A stretch of 45,640 bases of DNA, taken from contig CAMWYR010000016.1 of assembly GCA_947178505.1 (NCBI GenBank), positions 1 through 45,640 of the forward strand. Reading direction: 5' to 3'. The DNA is from an uncultured Muribaculaceae bacterium (lineage in GTDB: Bacteria; Bacteroidota; Bacteroidia; Bacteroidales; Muribaculaceae). The notes beneath the pieces are model-generated. The model saw only the letters and a program-made list of their open reading frames with translations, searched no databases and was not told where the DNA came from. Of this stretch, positions 1 to 7,589 are shown piece by piece. Position 1 is the stretch's first letter; each line of letters opens with the position of its first letter. The position numbers and the translations under genes are program-made.

Positions 1-295
1 CGCTGTAGTTTTTCTTAAAAAAATTCACAAATCACAAAAGTTTAAATGAGTTCATATATTGCAAACGTTAATAAATAAAAAATGTTATAATTTTATTCAA
101 AATTTTATAAAAGTAATTAAAAATATTGTAAAAGGATTAAAATTAACGAGTTTGATTATATTCAAAACAAATTGATGGAGAGTAATAATGATAAATAATG
201 CAGTGTTACTGATTGGCTTTGATCTTATTGAAACTTCCAACTTTGAGTATGATATGCTTATGTAAACAAATTTGTATGTTTTTAAGGGGACAAAA
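1..295. other. AT-rich flank without a supportable gene
   Basis: Very AT-rich sequence at the window edge. A 25-codon frame begins with ATG at 188 and ends at TAA 263-265; the same frame then runs on into the AraC-like remnant at 296. I see no recognisable protein, RNA gene or convincing promoter here. It may be further decayed sequence of the regulator gene whose end is still readable downstream. Confidence 0.4.
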
Positions 296-423
296 GCTAT
301 AAATTTGGGAAGTGCTTCGCCTCATGCTTACTTTCGCGAACTTTTAAGAAAATAACGGGTGAGACACCTTCGGCCTATTATAATCGACATTTCAATATAC
401 GAACAAAGGTGGTTAGAAGTTAA
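296..423 (+). pseudogene. Remnant of an AraC-family regulator (C-terminal HTH end)
   Basis: The frame starting at 296 reads AINLGSASPHAYFRELLRK and then hits TAA at 353. The -1 frame continues as ITGETPSAYYNRHFNIR to a stop at 421-423. Joined, this resembles the last helix region of AraC/XylS DNA-binding domains, whose usual pattern is GF-S-YFSR-FKK-GxTPSxYR. The break lies in a run of four A (349-352), so one lost A would explain it. Only about 40 codons remain, no start is visible, and no functional product is expected. Regulators of this kind often sit beside flavin-reductase-like genes, which fits the next gene. The assignment rests on motif resemblance only. Confidence 0.5.
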
Positions 424-454
424 TAGAATAGGATAAATTATAAAATATAATAAT

Positions 455-1021
455 ATGAAAAGTTTTAGACCAAAACCATGGCTTTTGCCTCAGCCGGTAT
501 TGATTATCGGCACCTATGATGCAGATGGAACTCCTAACGCAATGAATGCTGCATGGGGAGGGGAGTGTGAGATGAATGAATTTATTGTCTCTCTCGGTTC
601 TCATGCCACTACGGATAATCTTGACCGTATAGGGGAGTTTTCATTGACTTTCGCGACAGTGGATACACTTGTGGCTTCCGATTATGTAGGGTTAGTGAGT
701 GGGAGAAAAGTGCACGATAAGGTTGCGAGAACAGGCTGGAAGATAGAGAAGGGAGAGAATGTGAATGCCCCGGTCTTTACTGATTTCCCTCTGACATTTG
801 AATGTAGAATGAAGGCTAAGATTAATGCTTCTGAAGGTGAAGGTTATTATCTGGTAGGGGAGATTATCAATATTCTTTGCGATGAGAAATATCTTGCCGT
901 CGATGGCAAACCTGACGTAGAAAAGATGCGACTTATCTCTTTCGATCCAATCCACAACGGCTATATCGAGCTTGGGAAGCGAGTTGGTAATGCTTTCCAT
1001 GATGGTTTGGCCCTGAAATAG
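455..1021 (+). CDS. Flavin reductase-like (FMN-binding split barrel) protein
   Basis: A 188-residue protein matching the small flavin-reductase-like family: single-domain FMN-binding split barrels that dimerise and use FMN. The N-terminus shows the typical start (KPWLLPQPVLIIGTYDADG) followed by PNAMNAAWGG, the flavin-contact stretch. The central SLGSHATTDN corresponds to the FMN phosphate loop, and ICDE/ISFDPIHNGYIELG near the C-terminus fits the last strands. Length is normal for the family. The substrate is unknown; relatives include NAD(P)H:flavin oxidoreductases and proteins of unknown redox role. The start is the first ATG, with an AT-rich leader and no Shine-Dalgarno, as usual for Bacteroidetes. 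It stands alone between two gene remnants, so it appears to be the surviving member of a decayed neighbourhood. Confidence 0.85.
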   Translation: MKSFRPKPWLLPQPVLIIGTYDADGTPNAMNAAWGGECEMNEFIVSLGSHATTDNLDRIGEFSLTFATVDTLVASDYVGLVSGRKVHDKVARTGWKIEKGENVNAPVFTDFPLTFECRMKAKINASEGEGYYLVGEIINILCDEKYLAVDGKPDVEKMRLISFDPIHNGYIELGKRVGNAFHDGLALK

Positions 1022-1036
1022 GATGATAAAAGACTC

Positions 1037-1073
1037 AACTCTATCAAAAAAAGGAGGTTTTTTGGATAGGGTT
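1037..1073 (+). terminator. Weak hairpin after flavin reductase gene
   Basis: About 15 nt after the stop codon, AACTCTATC plus a run of A (from 1037) can pair with a run of T plus GGATAGGGTT (58-73 in the 1000s), with one bulge. There is no separate U-tract after the stem, so terminator function is uncertain. Confidence 0.35.
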
Positions 1074-1116
1074 AATAGTCATGAGAAGGGTTGTTGTCTA
1101 ATAGGGAACCCTTTTT

Positions 1117-1272
1117 ATGACATTCGGAGTAGCATTATGTGTACGTTCCAATCTTAGAAGCGGTGTGATTTCTTCCATCCCAATGTCGCTCAGGCATGCC
1201 GGTGAGGGCGGTCTTACACCGGGCTGCACTATTGGAGGATATACAAATCTAATGAATGTGACACTTGTGAGA
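1117..1272 (+). pseudogene. Remnant of a DUF6198/YczE-like membrane protein
   Basis: The frame from the ATG at 1117 reads FGVALCVRSNLRSGVISSIP and then, a little later, TPGCTIGGYTNLMNVTLV. This is close to the N-terminal signature I remember for the DUF6198/YczE family of integral membrane proteins (GVAL-RA-LG-SPISS-PY followed by a loop and IG-YT-LMN). Only about 50 codons are recognisable; the remaining helices are absent, and the frame runs straight into the terminator hairpin at 1279. Full-length family members are about 200 residues, so this is a decayed 5' fragment and not a small gene. The frame stays formally open to 1329, which could mislead gene callers. Confidence 0.5.
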
Positions 1273-1278
1273 AAAATT

Positions 1279-1311
1279 AAAGGGAGTGCCTATATAATAG
1301 GCACTCCCTTT
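1279..1311 (-). terminator. Strong terminator hairpin downstream of htpG
   Basis: A perfect 15-bp stem: 1279-1293 (AAAGGGAGTGCCTAT) pairs with 1297-1311 across a 3-nt loop. It lies 32 nt beyond the htpG stop on the minus strand. The symmetrical A and T ends mean it could work in both directions. Confidence 0.8.
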
Positions 1312-1342
1312 ATGGAGATATTTATTTAGACGTTTATCAGTA

Positions 1343-3394
1343 TCAGAGCATTGAGGCTGAGCGGCGGATGAAGCGGCTGAGGTCTTCCCCTTTCAGCATG
1401 CCGTTCTGCAGCAATGCCAGGTCTATGATCTGACGGATGACGGGCTGAGTCGAGGCATAATCCTTGATGAGTGATTCCTCACGTTTGCGGTCTTCCTCAA
1501 CTTTCTTCTCCTTCTCGGCAGATTCAGCGCGGAGAGTCTCTTTCTCGCTCTCTTCTTTCTTCTCATCAATCTGCTTGCGCAAGCCGGTGATTTCTTCGTT
1601 AAGCGAATCAATCTCATTGCGCACAGGCATAAGTTCAGATTCAAGCGCCGTTTTTCCTTCCGACAGAATCTTCTTAACGGCCGCGTTCTCCGTATTAACC
1701 ACCAGGGCATACATCGAAGGCATAGCGCCATAGAAATTCATTCCCGGCTGCATCGCCGCCATCTCCTTCATACGGCGCATCATCTCGTTCTGAGTAATGG
1801 TCGCAGGCGCATCATCAGCTCCAAGTGCTTCATATTCCACAAGGAAATTAGTATCCTTCAGGTCGGGAAGTTGCGTGCGGAATAGTCCGGTAAGAATCTC
1901 CGCATCTATGGCCGAAAGATCTGTGTCCTTATTATCGTTCTTCTGGATAAGACGTTCAGAAGTCTCGGAGTCTACGCGTACGAAGCGGGTCTTCTCAAGT
2001 TTGCTTTCCAGGAAGTGGATAAGGTGCTGATCGAGCTGACCATCCATTTCAAGCACATTGTAACCCTTGTCTTCCGCACCTTTGACGTATGCGAACTGCG
2101 CCGACTTATCATTGGTGTAAAGATAGATGGCGTTGTCTTCGCGGTCAGTCTGAGTCGGTTCGACGAGCTTGCGGTATTCCTCCAGGGTGTAATAATTATC
2201 GTTTACATCGCGCAGAAGGAAGAACTTCTTAGCCTGCTCATAGAATTTCTCATCGGTGAGCATACCATATTTGATGAAGACCTCTATATCGTTCCATTTC
2301 TGTTCGAATTCCTTACGGTCTTCGCGGAACATCTTGTCGAGTTTCTCTGCCACTTTCTTTGAGATGTAACCGGAGATTTTCTTCACCTGTTGGTCAGCCT
2401 GGAGGTAACTGCGGCTCACGTTCAAAGGTATGTCAGGAGAATCGATCACGCCCTGCATAAGCATCATGAATTCCGGAACGACTCCCTCAACCTGATCGGT
2501 GACAAACACCTGATTGCAGTAAAGGTCGATACGGTTCTGACGGATATCTATATTGTTCTTGATCTTGGGGAAGTATAGAATACCTGTCAGATTGAAGGGA
2601 TAATCGACATTGAGGTGAATCCAGAACATCGGATCCTCTTCGCCGGGGCGCAACTCATGGTAGAATTCGAGATAATCCTTGTCGGTAAGCTCGGATGGTT
2701 TGCGGGTCCAGAGGGGTTCTGTAGCGTTCACCACCTTGTCTTTATCCGTGTCGACCATATGGCCATCTTTCCATTCCTGCTCCTTGCCGCTTATCACGGG
2801 CACGGGGAGGAAACGGCAGTATTTCTTAAGGAGCGCATCGATGCGAGCCTGTTCAAGAAATTCCTTATTGTCATCATCGATAAAGAGGATGATGTCGGTG
2901 CCGCGATGGTCCTTCTCGATCTCATGCATCTCGAATTCCGGACTGCCGTCGCAGCTCCATTCCACTGCCTTCGCACCCTCCTTATAGGAAAGCGAACGGA
3001 TCACAACCTTCTTCGACACCATGAAGGCTGAATAGAAGCCCAGACCGAAGTGGCCGATAATCGAATTGGCGGTATCTTTATATTTCTCAAGGAATTCCTC
3101 AGCGCCGGAGAATGCAATCTGGTTGATATATTTCTCGATATCCTCAGCATCCATTCCGATGCCATGGTCGGAGACGGTGAGCGTACCGGCCTCCTTGTCG
3201 ATTGAGACGCGAACTTCCATCTTGCCGAGGTCTCCCTTATACTCACCGAATGCTGAAAGTGTCTTCAGTTTCTGGGTGGCATCTATCGCATTCGATACGA
3301 GTTCGCGCAAGAAGATTTCGTGATCGCTATATAAGAACTTTTTGATAACGGGGAAGATATTCTCGGTTGTAACCCCGATTTTTCCTGTTGCCAT
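1343..3394 (-). CDS. htpG: Molecular chaperone HtpG (Hsp90)
   Basis: A 683-residue bacterial Hsp90, a cytosolic ATP-dependent chaperone that works as a homodimer. The N-terminal GHKL ATPase domain shows ELVSNAIDATQKL (the N-box with the catalytic Glu and Mg-binding Asn), DHGIGMDAEDI and the glycine-rich lid IGHFGLGFYSAFMV. The middle domain contains the conserved RQNRIDLYCNQVFV stretch and the LNVSRSYLQ motif with the ATPase-activating Arg. The C-terminal part has a charged coiled-coil-like stretch (about residues 590-650), and the protein ends DLSRFIRRSASML. Bacteroidetes HtpG is usually somewhat longer than the E. coli protein, consistent with this length. It is probably monocistronic: a strong hairpin follows, and an isolated TAAGTTTG -7-like element lies at 3466-3473 on the minus strand, without a matching -33. 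Confidence 0.97.
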   Translation of the reverse strand: MATGKIGVTTENIFPVIKKFLYSDHEIFLRELVSNAIDATQKLKTLSAFGEYKGDLGKMEVRVSIDKEAGTLTVSDHGIGMDAEDIEKYINQIAFSGAEEFLEKYKDTANSIIGHFGLGFYSAFMVSKKVVIRSLSYKEGAKAVEWSCDGSPEFEMHEIEKDHRGTDIILFIDDDNKEFLEQARIDALLKKYCRFLPVPVISGKEQEWKDGHMVDTDKDKVVNATEPLWTRKPSELTDKDYLEFYHELRPGEEDPMFWIHLNVDYPFNLTGILYFPKIKNNIDIRQNRIDLYCNQVFVTDQVEGVVPEFMMLMQGVIDSPDIPLNVSRSYLQADQQVKKISGYISKKVAEKLDKMFREDRKEFEQKWNDIEVFIKYGMLTDEKFYEQAKKFFLLRDVNDNYYTLEEYRKLVEPTQTDREDNAIYLYTNDKSAQFAYVKGAEDKGYNVLEMDGQLDQHLIHFLESKLEKTRFVRVDSETSERLIQKNDNKDTDLSAIDAEILTGLFRTQLPDLKDTNFLVEYEALGADDAPATITQNEMMRRMKEMAAMQPGMNFYGAMPSMYALVVNTENAAVKKILSEGKTALESELMPVRNEIDSLNEEITGLRKQIDEKKEESEKETLRAESAEKEKKVEEDRKREESLIKDYASTQPVIRQIIDLALLQNGMLKGEDLSRFIRRSASML

Positions 3395-3599
3395 AAATTT
3401 GGGTGGTTTTTCGTGTTTTTCGGTATTATAACAAATCCCGTGCCGATTTTACCCATACCGTTTACCAAACTTAAATACGCGGCCAGACAATTTAACATAA
3501 TTTAGTCTCCGGTTCCAATATTATCAGGGTGCACATCCTCATTAATCCTGTCATTTCATGTCGTAGTGCCTGGAGGTCAGGAGAGAGGTGGCGCCACCC

Positions 3600-4061
3600 T
3601 CAGTCAACGAACCGAGCGAGGGCGCGTGCCGCCATGGATAGAGAGGCGGTACTATCAGTAGACGCAGCCTCCTCATGACGGATAAGCTCAAGAAGTCGTG
3701 CCGGATCCGGCAGCCGCTTCAGCAGGCGGAATGCCAGCATGTCGGCTTCTTCTTGTGTGCGCACGTCGGAGGCAAGCCGCAACGCACCCGTCTCATCTGT
3801 GGCAATCGGCTCGAAAAGATAGCAGGCCAGAAGACGCGACTCGCGCACGTTGCTGTCGCTCCAGAGCCATGAGGCGGCGTCGGCAAGTGTGGCTTTGTCG
3901 AGCGACGTCTGCAGTTCGCGCGCTATCGAGGCAATCTGCGGCACATCGAGTCCGAAGATCATACGCTGCGGATAGCCGCCCGAGCGAAGCGCGTCGGCCA
4001 CGATGCCGTTGCGGTAGGTAAAGAATTTATGTTTGATCGAAGATTGCAGTTCGGGTGTCAT
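3600..4061 (-). CDS. DNA alkylation repair-like HEAT-repeat protein
   Basis: A 153-residue all-helical protein. Stretches such as IFGLDVPQIASIARELQ and LWSDSNVRESRLLACYLFEP match the pattern of small Bacteroidales proteins annotated as DNA alkylation repair protein (AlkD/HEAT-like). In that family the second stretch carries the W-D/S-x-x-RE-x-(R/K) motif. Related proteins I remember are nearer 200 residues, so the C-terminus here may be short. AlkD-type glycosylases flip out alkylated purines, but whether this small version is catalytic cannot be judged. It is separated from the upstream M49 gene by a strong terminator at 4146, so it probably has its own promoter in that gap, which I could not place. 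GC-rich codons match the neighbours. Confidence 0.6.
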   Translation of the reverse strand: MTPELQSSIKHKFFTYRNGIVADALRSGGYPQRMIFGLDVPQIASIARELQTSLDKATLADAASWLWSDSNVRESRLLACYLFEPIATDETGALRLASDVRTQEEADMLAFRLLKRLPDPARLLELIRHEEAASTDSTASLSMAARALARFVD

Positions 4062-4145
4062 GGGCGTTGATATGAGTTAAGAGTGGATCTTTATACATAA
4101 TTTATAGAGAACCATATATATAATGAGATTCTTATAATATTATGC

Positions 4146-4185
4146 AATAAGAAGTGAGTGTTCGCAAAAACACTCACTTCTTATT
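4146..4185 (-). terminator. Terminator hairpin after M49 peptidase gene
   Basis: A perfect 17-bp inverted repeat: 4146-4162 pairs with 4169-4185 across a 6-nt loop (CGCAAA). It starts 17 nt beyond the M49 stop codon on the minus strand and has A/T-rich stem ends. It probably ends the M23-dxr-rseP-rlmI-M49 transcript. Confidence 0.8.
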
Positions 4186-4201
4186 ATATGCGGGAAAATG
4201 A

Positions 4202-6247
4202 TTATTTCGTAAGGGGTGAGTAATCACGGCTGAGACGGAGCATCTGCTCAACGTAGTTCTCAGGCCATGAGATTGTCACGTCGGTGATCTCTCCCTTCTC
4301 GTCAACTACAGGAGTATAGACGGGATTGATGAATCCGCGGTAGGGCGGGATGTCGAGTTTCGCAAAGCGAGAGAGCACCTCCTTGTGGAGGTTCTTATCG
4401 ACCTTCACGGCATATTTCTGCACGAGATCATTACCGGCCTTGTAATCACCTTCGCTCTTTATGCGCTGGAGTTCTGCGAGCAGATCGCCGAAAAGACCAC
4501 GCATGGCCTGATAATCGTTGATCTTAACGAAGGTTTTACCATTTTTCTTCACGAGTTCGACTACATCCTTACCTCCCTTGCCCTTCTTCTTGCCATGCTC
4601 AAGCACCCATCCGGCGATAAGCTGGCGATTGCGCATATGGGCTTCCTCAATATCGTTGCCCAGCTCGATGCGGTTGAGCTGAGTCATCAGCCCGTTGAGC
4701 ATATACTTGTAGTATTCAGCCTGATAAGCGTTGGGATTGTCGAGAATGCCGAGTTCAATGAGTTTCGGATCAGCCAGATAGTAGAGTGCGAAGATATCTG
4801 CGCGGGCCTCCTCAAGGGTAGAACCATTCTCCTTCAGCGCGTCAGGGTCAACGCCCGGAAGAAGTTTGCCTGAACCATGGCCGAGACACTCATGAAGGTC
4901 AGTGTGGAGCATATCCGTGATGTAGAGATACTTATCCATCAGATCTGAGGTAGGCTTGTCGATCACGAATTCTTCGTTGAAGCCATTGCCATGACTCGCC
5001 ATATCATAAGCCTCGGTGATGTTTTCTATGGTCACTGATTTCGAGCCGTGCTGGGCGCGGATCCAGTTGGAGTTGGGGAGATTGATGCCGATCGCTGTGG
5101 AGGGGAAGGCATCGCCTGCAAGCATGGCGGCATTGATCACTTTGGCCGACACGCCTTTCACTTTCTCCTTCTTAAAGCGCTTGTCGGAGGGAGAGTTATC
5201 CTCAAACCACTGAGCGTTCTCAGAGATGGTCTGCGTGCGCTTCGATGAGACATTGTTGCGGAAATTCACGTAAGATTCCCATGCTCCCGTCATGCCGAGA
5301 GGATCGCCGTAGCTTTCGATAAAGCCGTTGACGAAATCCACATCGCTGGCAGTGTCTTCGGCCCAGAGGATAGAATACTCGTCAAACTTCTTAAGGTCGC
5401 CGGTGATATAATAATCCATCAGCGCGGTGATGTGCGCCTTCTGACGGTCGTTCTCAGCAACATCCTTAGCCTTGCCGAGCCAGTAAAGGATGCGGGCGAT
5501 TGCCGGCCCGTAAAGTCCGTTGAGACAGTAGGTCTCCTCCTTGATGTTGCCATCCTTATCCTTCACGACCTTTGCGTTGAGGCCGTATGAGACGGGAGTG
5601 GCGTCAGCCGGATCCTTGATTGCATTATAGTAGGCCTCCACTTCAGCCTGAGTCACGCCCTCACCGTAGTAGTTGCCGGCCGAGGTTGCCACGACGTCCT
5701 GAGTGCCATCCTGATTCACGCGCTTTGCCATCACAGCCGGGTTGAAGATCACTTCCGTAAGCGTGGCGGTCATCTCCTCGGGAGTCTGTCCCGGAGCCAG
5801 AGGAAGATCGACTGCCGGTATCTTCGCTACCTCAGCAAGGAAGAAGTCGCGTGAGAATTCTGGTTTGAATTTATCGGTGGAGTAGTGATGATGGATGCCG
5901 TTGCCGAACCATACCTGCTTCAGATATGTCTCGAAATTCTTGAAATCCTGTGAGCTACGGTCACCCGTATACCCGGTGTAGATTTTCTCAAGGAGCTGAC
6001 GGATCTGGAGATTGTAGCGTCCGTTCTGGTCCCAGATGATATCGCGGCCCATCTGGGCGGCCTGGCTCAGATAGTAGAGCATCTTTCGCTGGTCGGGAGT
6101 GAGACGATCGAATTCAGGCACCTCATAACGGAGCACCTCTATATCAGCGAAACGGTCAACGTGATAATTGAAATTGGGGTCGACTGCCGCGTTAGCGTTC
6201 AGTCCGGCTAATGTGGTGATCAGCAATGTAGGAAGTATTTTTTTCAT
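4202..6247 (-). CDS. Secreted dipeptidyl peptidase III family zinc peptidase (M49)
   Basis: A 681-residue M49 metallopeptidase. The zinc motif HECLGH is at residues 452-457, with the second zinc-ligand motif EEARAD at 479-484; these correspond to HELLGH and EECRAE of eukaryotic DPP III. The HECLGH form, with a Cys inside the motif, is known from the characterised Bacteroides thetaiotaomicron enzyme, which is sensitive to thiol reagents. DPP III enzymes release dipeptides from the N-terminus of oligopeptides. Here an N-terminal signal peptide is visible (MKKILPTLLITTLAGLNANA), so the enzyme probably acts in the periplasm on peptides from outside. It lies 37 nt after the rlmI-like gene and is the last gene of a minus-strand run. 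The full domain set seems present, with no breaks. Confidence 0.9.
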   Translation of the reverse strand: MKKILPTLLITTLAGLNANAAVDPNFNYHVDRFADIEVLRYEVPEFDRLTPDQRKMLYYLSQAAQMGRDIIWDQNGRYNLQIRQLLEKIYTGYTGDRSSQDFKNFETYLKQVWFGNGIHHHYSTDKFKPEFSRDFFLAEVAKIPAVDLPLAPGQTPEEMTATLTEVIFNPAVMAKRVNQDGTQDVVATSAGNYYGEGVTQAEVEAYYNAIKDPADATPVSYGLNAKVVKDKDGNIKEETYCLNGLYGPAIARILYWLGKAKDVAENDRQKAHITALMDYYITGDLKKFDEYSILWAEDTASDVDFVNGFIESYGDPLGMTGAWESYVNFRNNVSSKRTQTISENAQWFEDNSPSDKRFKKEKVKGVSAKVINAAMLAGDAFPSTAIGINLPNSNWIRAQHGSKSVTIENITEAYDMASHGNGFNEEFVIDKPTSDLMDKYLYITDMLHTDLHECLGHGSGKLLPGVDPDALKENGSTLEEARADIFALYYLADPKLIELGILDNPNAYQAEYYKYMLNGLMTQLNRIELGNDIEEAHMRNRQLIAGWVLEHGKKKGKGGKDVVELVKKNGKTFVKINDYQAMRGLFGDLLAELQRIKSEGDYKAGNDLVQKYAVKVDKNLHKEVLSRFAKLDIPPYRGFINPVYTPVVDEKGEITDVTISWPENYVEQMLRLSRDYSPLTK

Positions 6248-6284
6248 TTTACTTATGTTTGTTATTGTCGGAATTTCGGGATTC

Positions 6285-7529
6285 TCATTCCACTTGAAGC
6301 ACGAGGCCCTTAAGGTATTCGCCTTCGGGGTGGGAGATGTCGATAGGGTGGTCGGCCGGCTGTGAGAGCTGGTGAAGGATTCTCACCTTGCGTCCTGACT
6401 TGGCGGCGGCTGTGAAGACGGCCATTCGGAACATGTCGCGCGATATAGCCTGCGAGCAGGAGAATGTGAAGAGGATTCCCCCGGGTTTGATTTTCTCAAA
6501 TGCCTTGGCATTCAGTTTACGGTAGCCGATAAGTCCGTTCTTAATCGCGCCGCGATGTTTGGCAAATGCCGGCGGGTCGAGGATAATGAGGTCGTACTTG
6601 TCGGCCGGCATATCAGCGAGGAATTTGAATGCGTCGACAGCATGTGTCTTATGCCGCGGATCGCCGGGAAAATTCAGCTCGATATTGGCGTCGGTCAGCG
6701 CGGCTGCCTTGGCTGAGGAGTCGACTGAATCCACGCTCTTAGCTCCGCCGCGCATTGCATAGACGGAGAAACCCCCCGTGTAGCAGAACATGTTGAGCAC
6801 AGTACGCCCTTCGGAGAATTTTTCAAGCAGACTCCGGTTCTCACGCTGGTCGACAAAGAACCCGGTCTTCTGGCCCTTGAGCCAGTCGATGTTGAATTGC
6901 AGGCCGTTCTCAAGCGCGATGTTGCCGTCGTAATTGCCTACGAGATATTCATTCTCGGGGTCGAGGCTCGCCTTGTAGGGGAGGGTTGTCTCGCTCTTAT
7001 AATAGACGTTGCGGATGCGCGCGTCGGGAATCCTTGTGAGAGCTTCGGCAATTGTGCGCCGTGCGAAGTGCATGCCGGGAGAGTGAGCCTGCATCACGGC
7101 CGTATCGCCGTAGATGTCGACAATCAGACCGGGAAGGAAATCTCCTTCTCCGTGCACGAGGCGGAAGCAATTATTGTCGGGTCGGATGAGACCCAGTGCC
7201 TTCCGGAGCCGGAAGGCCGAACTCAGACGCTCGAAATAGAAGTCGTCGGAAAGATGGTCGGTTCCGAATTCAAGTATGCGCACCATGATGCTTCCGATCT
7301 GGTAGTGACCCGTGCCGAGCACGCGTCCCTCTGAATCATAGACAGTCACCAGATCTCCCTCTTCTATTTCCGCGGGCATCGATGCGATGGCGCCTGAGAA
7401 GATCCAGGGGTGATGGCGCAACACTGACTCCTCCTTGCCCTTTAGCAGACGGATCGCTCCCTTCTCATCGGTTAGCACCGGACCCTGCTGACGGACCGGA
7501 CGGGCGTTATGTTGTTGATTTGATTTCAT
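6285..7529 (-). CDS. PUA-domain SAM-dependent rRNA methyltransferase (RlmI-like)
   Basis: A 414-residue class I methyltransferase of the RlmI/RlmO family, which makes m5C in 23S rRNA. The N-terminal PUA-type RNA-binding domain includes LLKGKEESVLRHHPWIFSGA, followed by a linker. The Rossmann SAM-binding loop is LNMFCYTGGFSVYAMRGGA, an acidic residue follows in SVDSVD, the catalytic loop is DLIILDPPAFAKHR, and TFSCS carries the likely catalytic Cys. Length fits RlmI. The first about 20 residues are a non-conserved hydrophilic leader, so the true start could be a little further in. It is placed 60 nt after rseP and 37 nt before the M49 gene, probably in the same transcript. The exact target base is inferred from the family only. 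Confidence 0.88.
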   Translation of the reverse strand: MKSNQQHNARPVRQQGPVLTDEKGAIRLLKGKEESVLRHHPWIFSGAIASMPAEIEEGDLVTVYDSEGRVLGTGHYQIGSIMVRILEFGTDHLSDDFYFERLSSAFRLRKALGLIRPDNNCFRLVHGEGDFLPGLIVDIYGDTAVMQAHSPGMHFARRTIAEALTRIPDARIRNVYYKSETTLPYKASLDPENEYLVGNYDGNIALENGLQFNIDWLKGQKTGFFVDQRENRSLLEKFSEGRTVLNMFCYTGGFSVYAMRGGAKSVDSVDSSAKAAALTDANIELNFPGDPRHKTHAVDAFKFLADMPADKYDLIILDPPAFAKHRGAIKNGLIGYRKLNAKAFEKIKPGGILFTFSCSQAISRDMFRMAVFTAAAKSGRKVRILHQLSQPADHPIDISHPEGEYLKGLVLQVE

Positions 7530-7589
7530 CGGTATGTGGTAGACTTTCAGTTGTTATTTTAGGCTGATTAACTCGCAGGATTAACGCCC

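Noticed and set aside
188-265. 25-codon frame MINNAVLLIGFDLIE
   Set aside because: It has a weak GGAG upstream, but it continues in frame into the AraC-like remnant and shows no sign of being an independent small protein.
3587-3598. 12-bp palindrome GGTGGCGCCACC
   Set aside because: It lies just beyond the stop of the DNA-alkylation-repair-like gene, but has no loop or T-run and no neighbouring promoter; a chance GC-rich palindrome is as likely.
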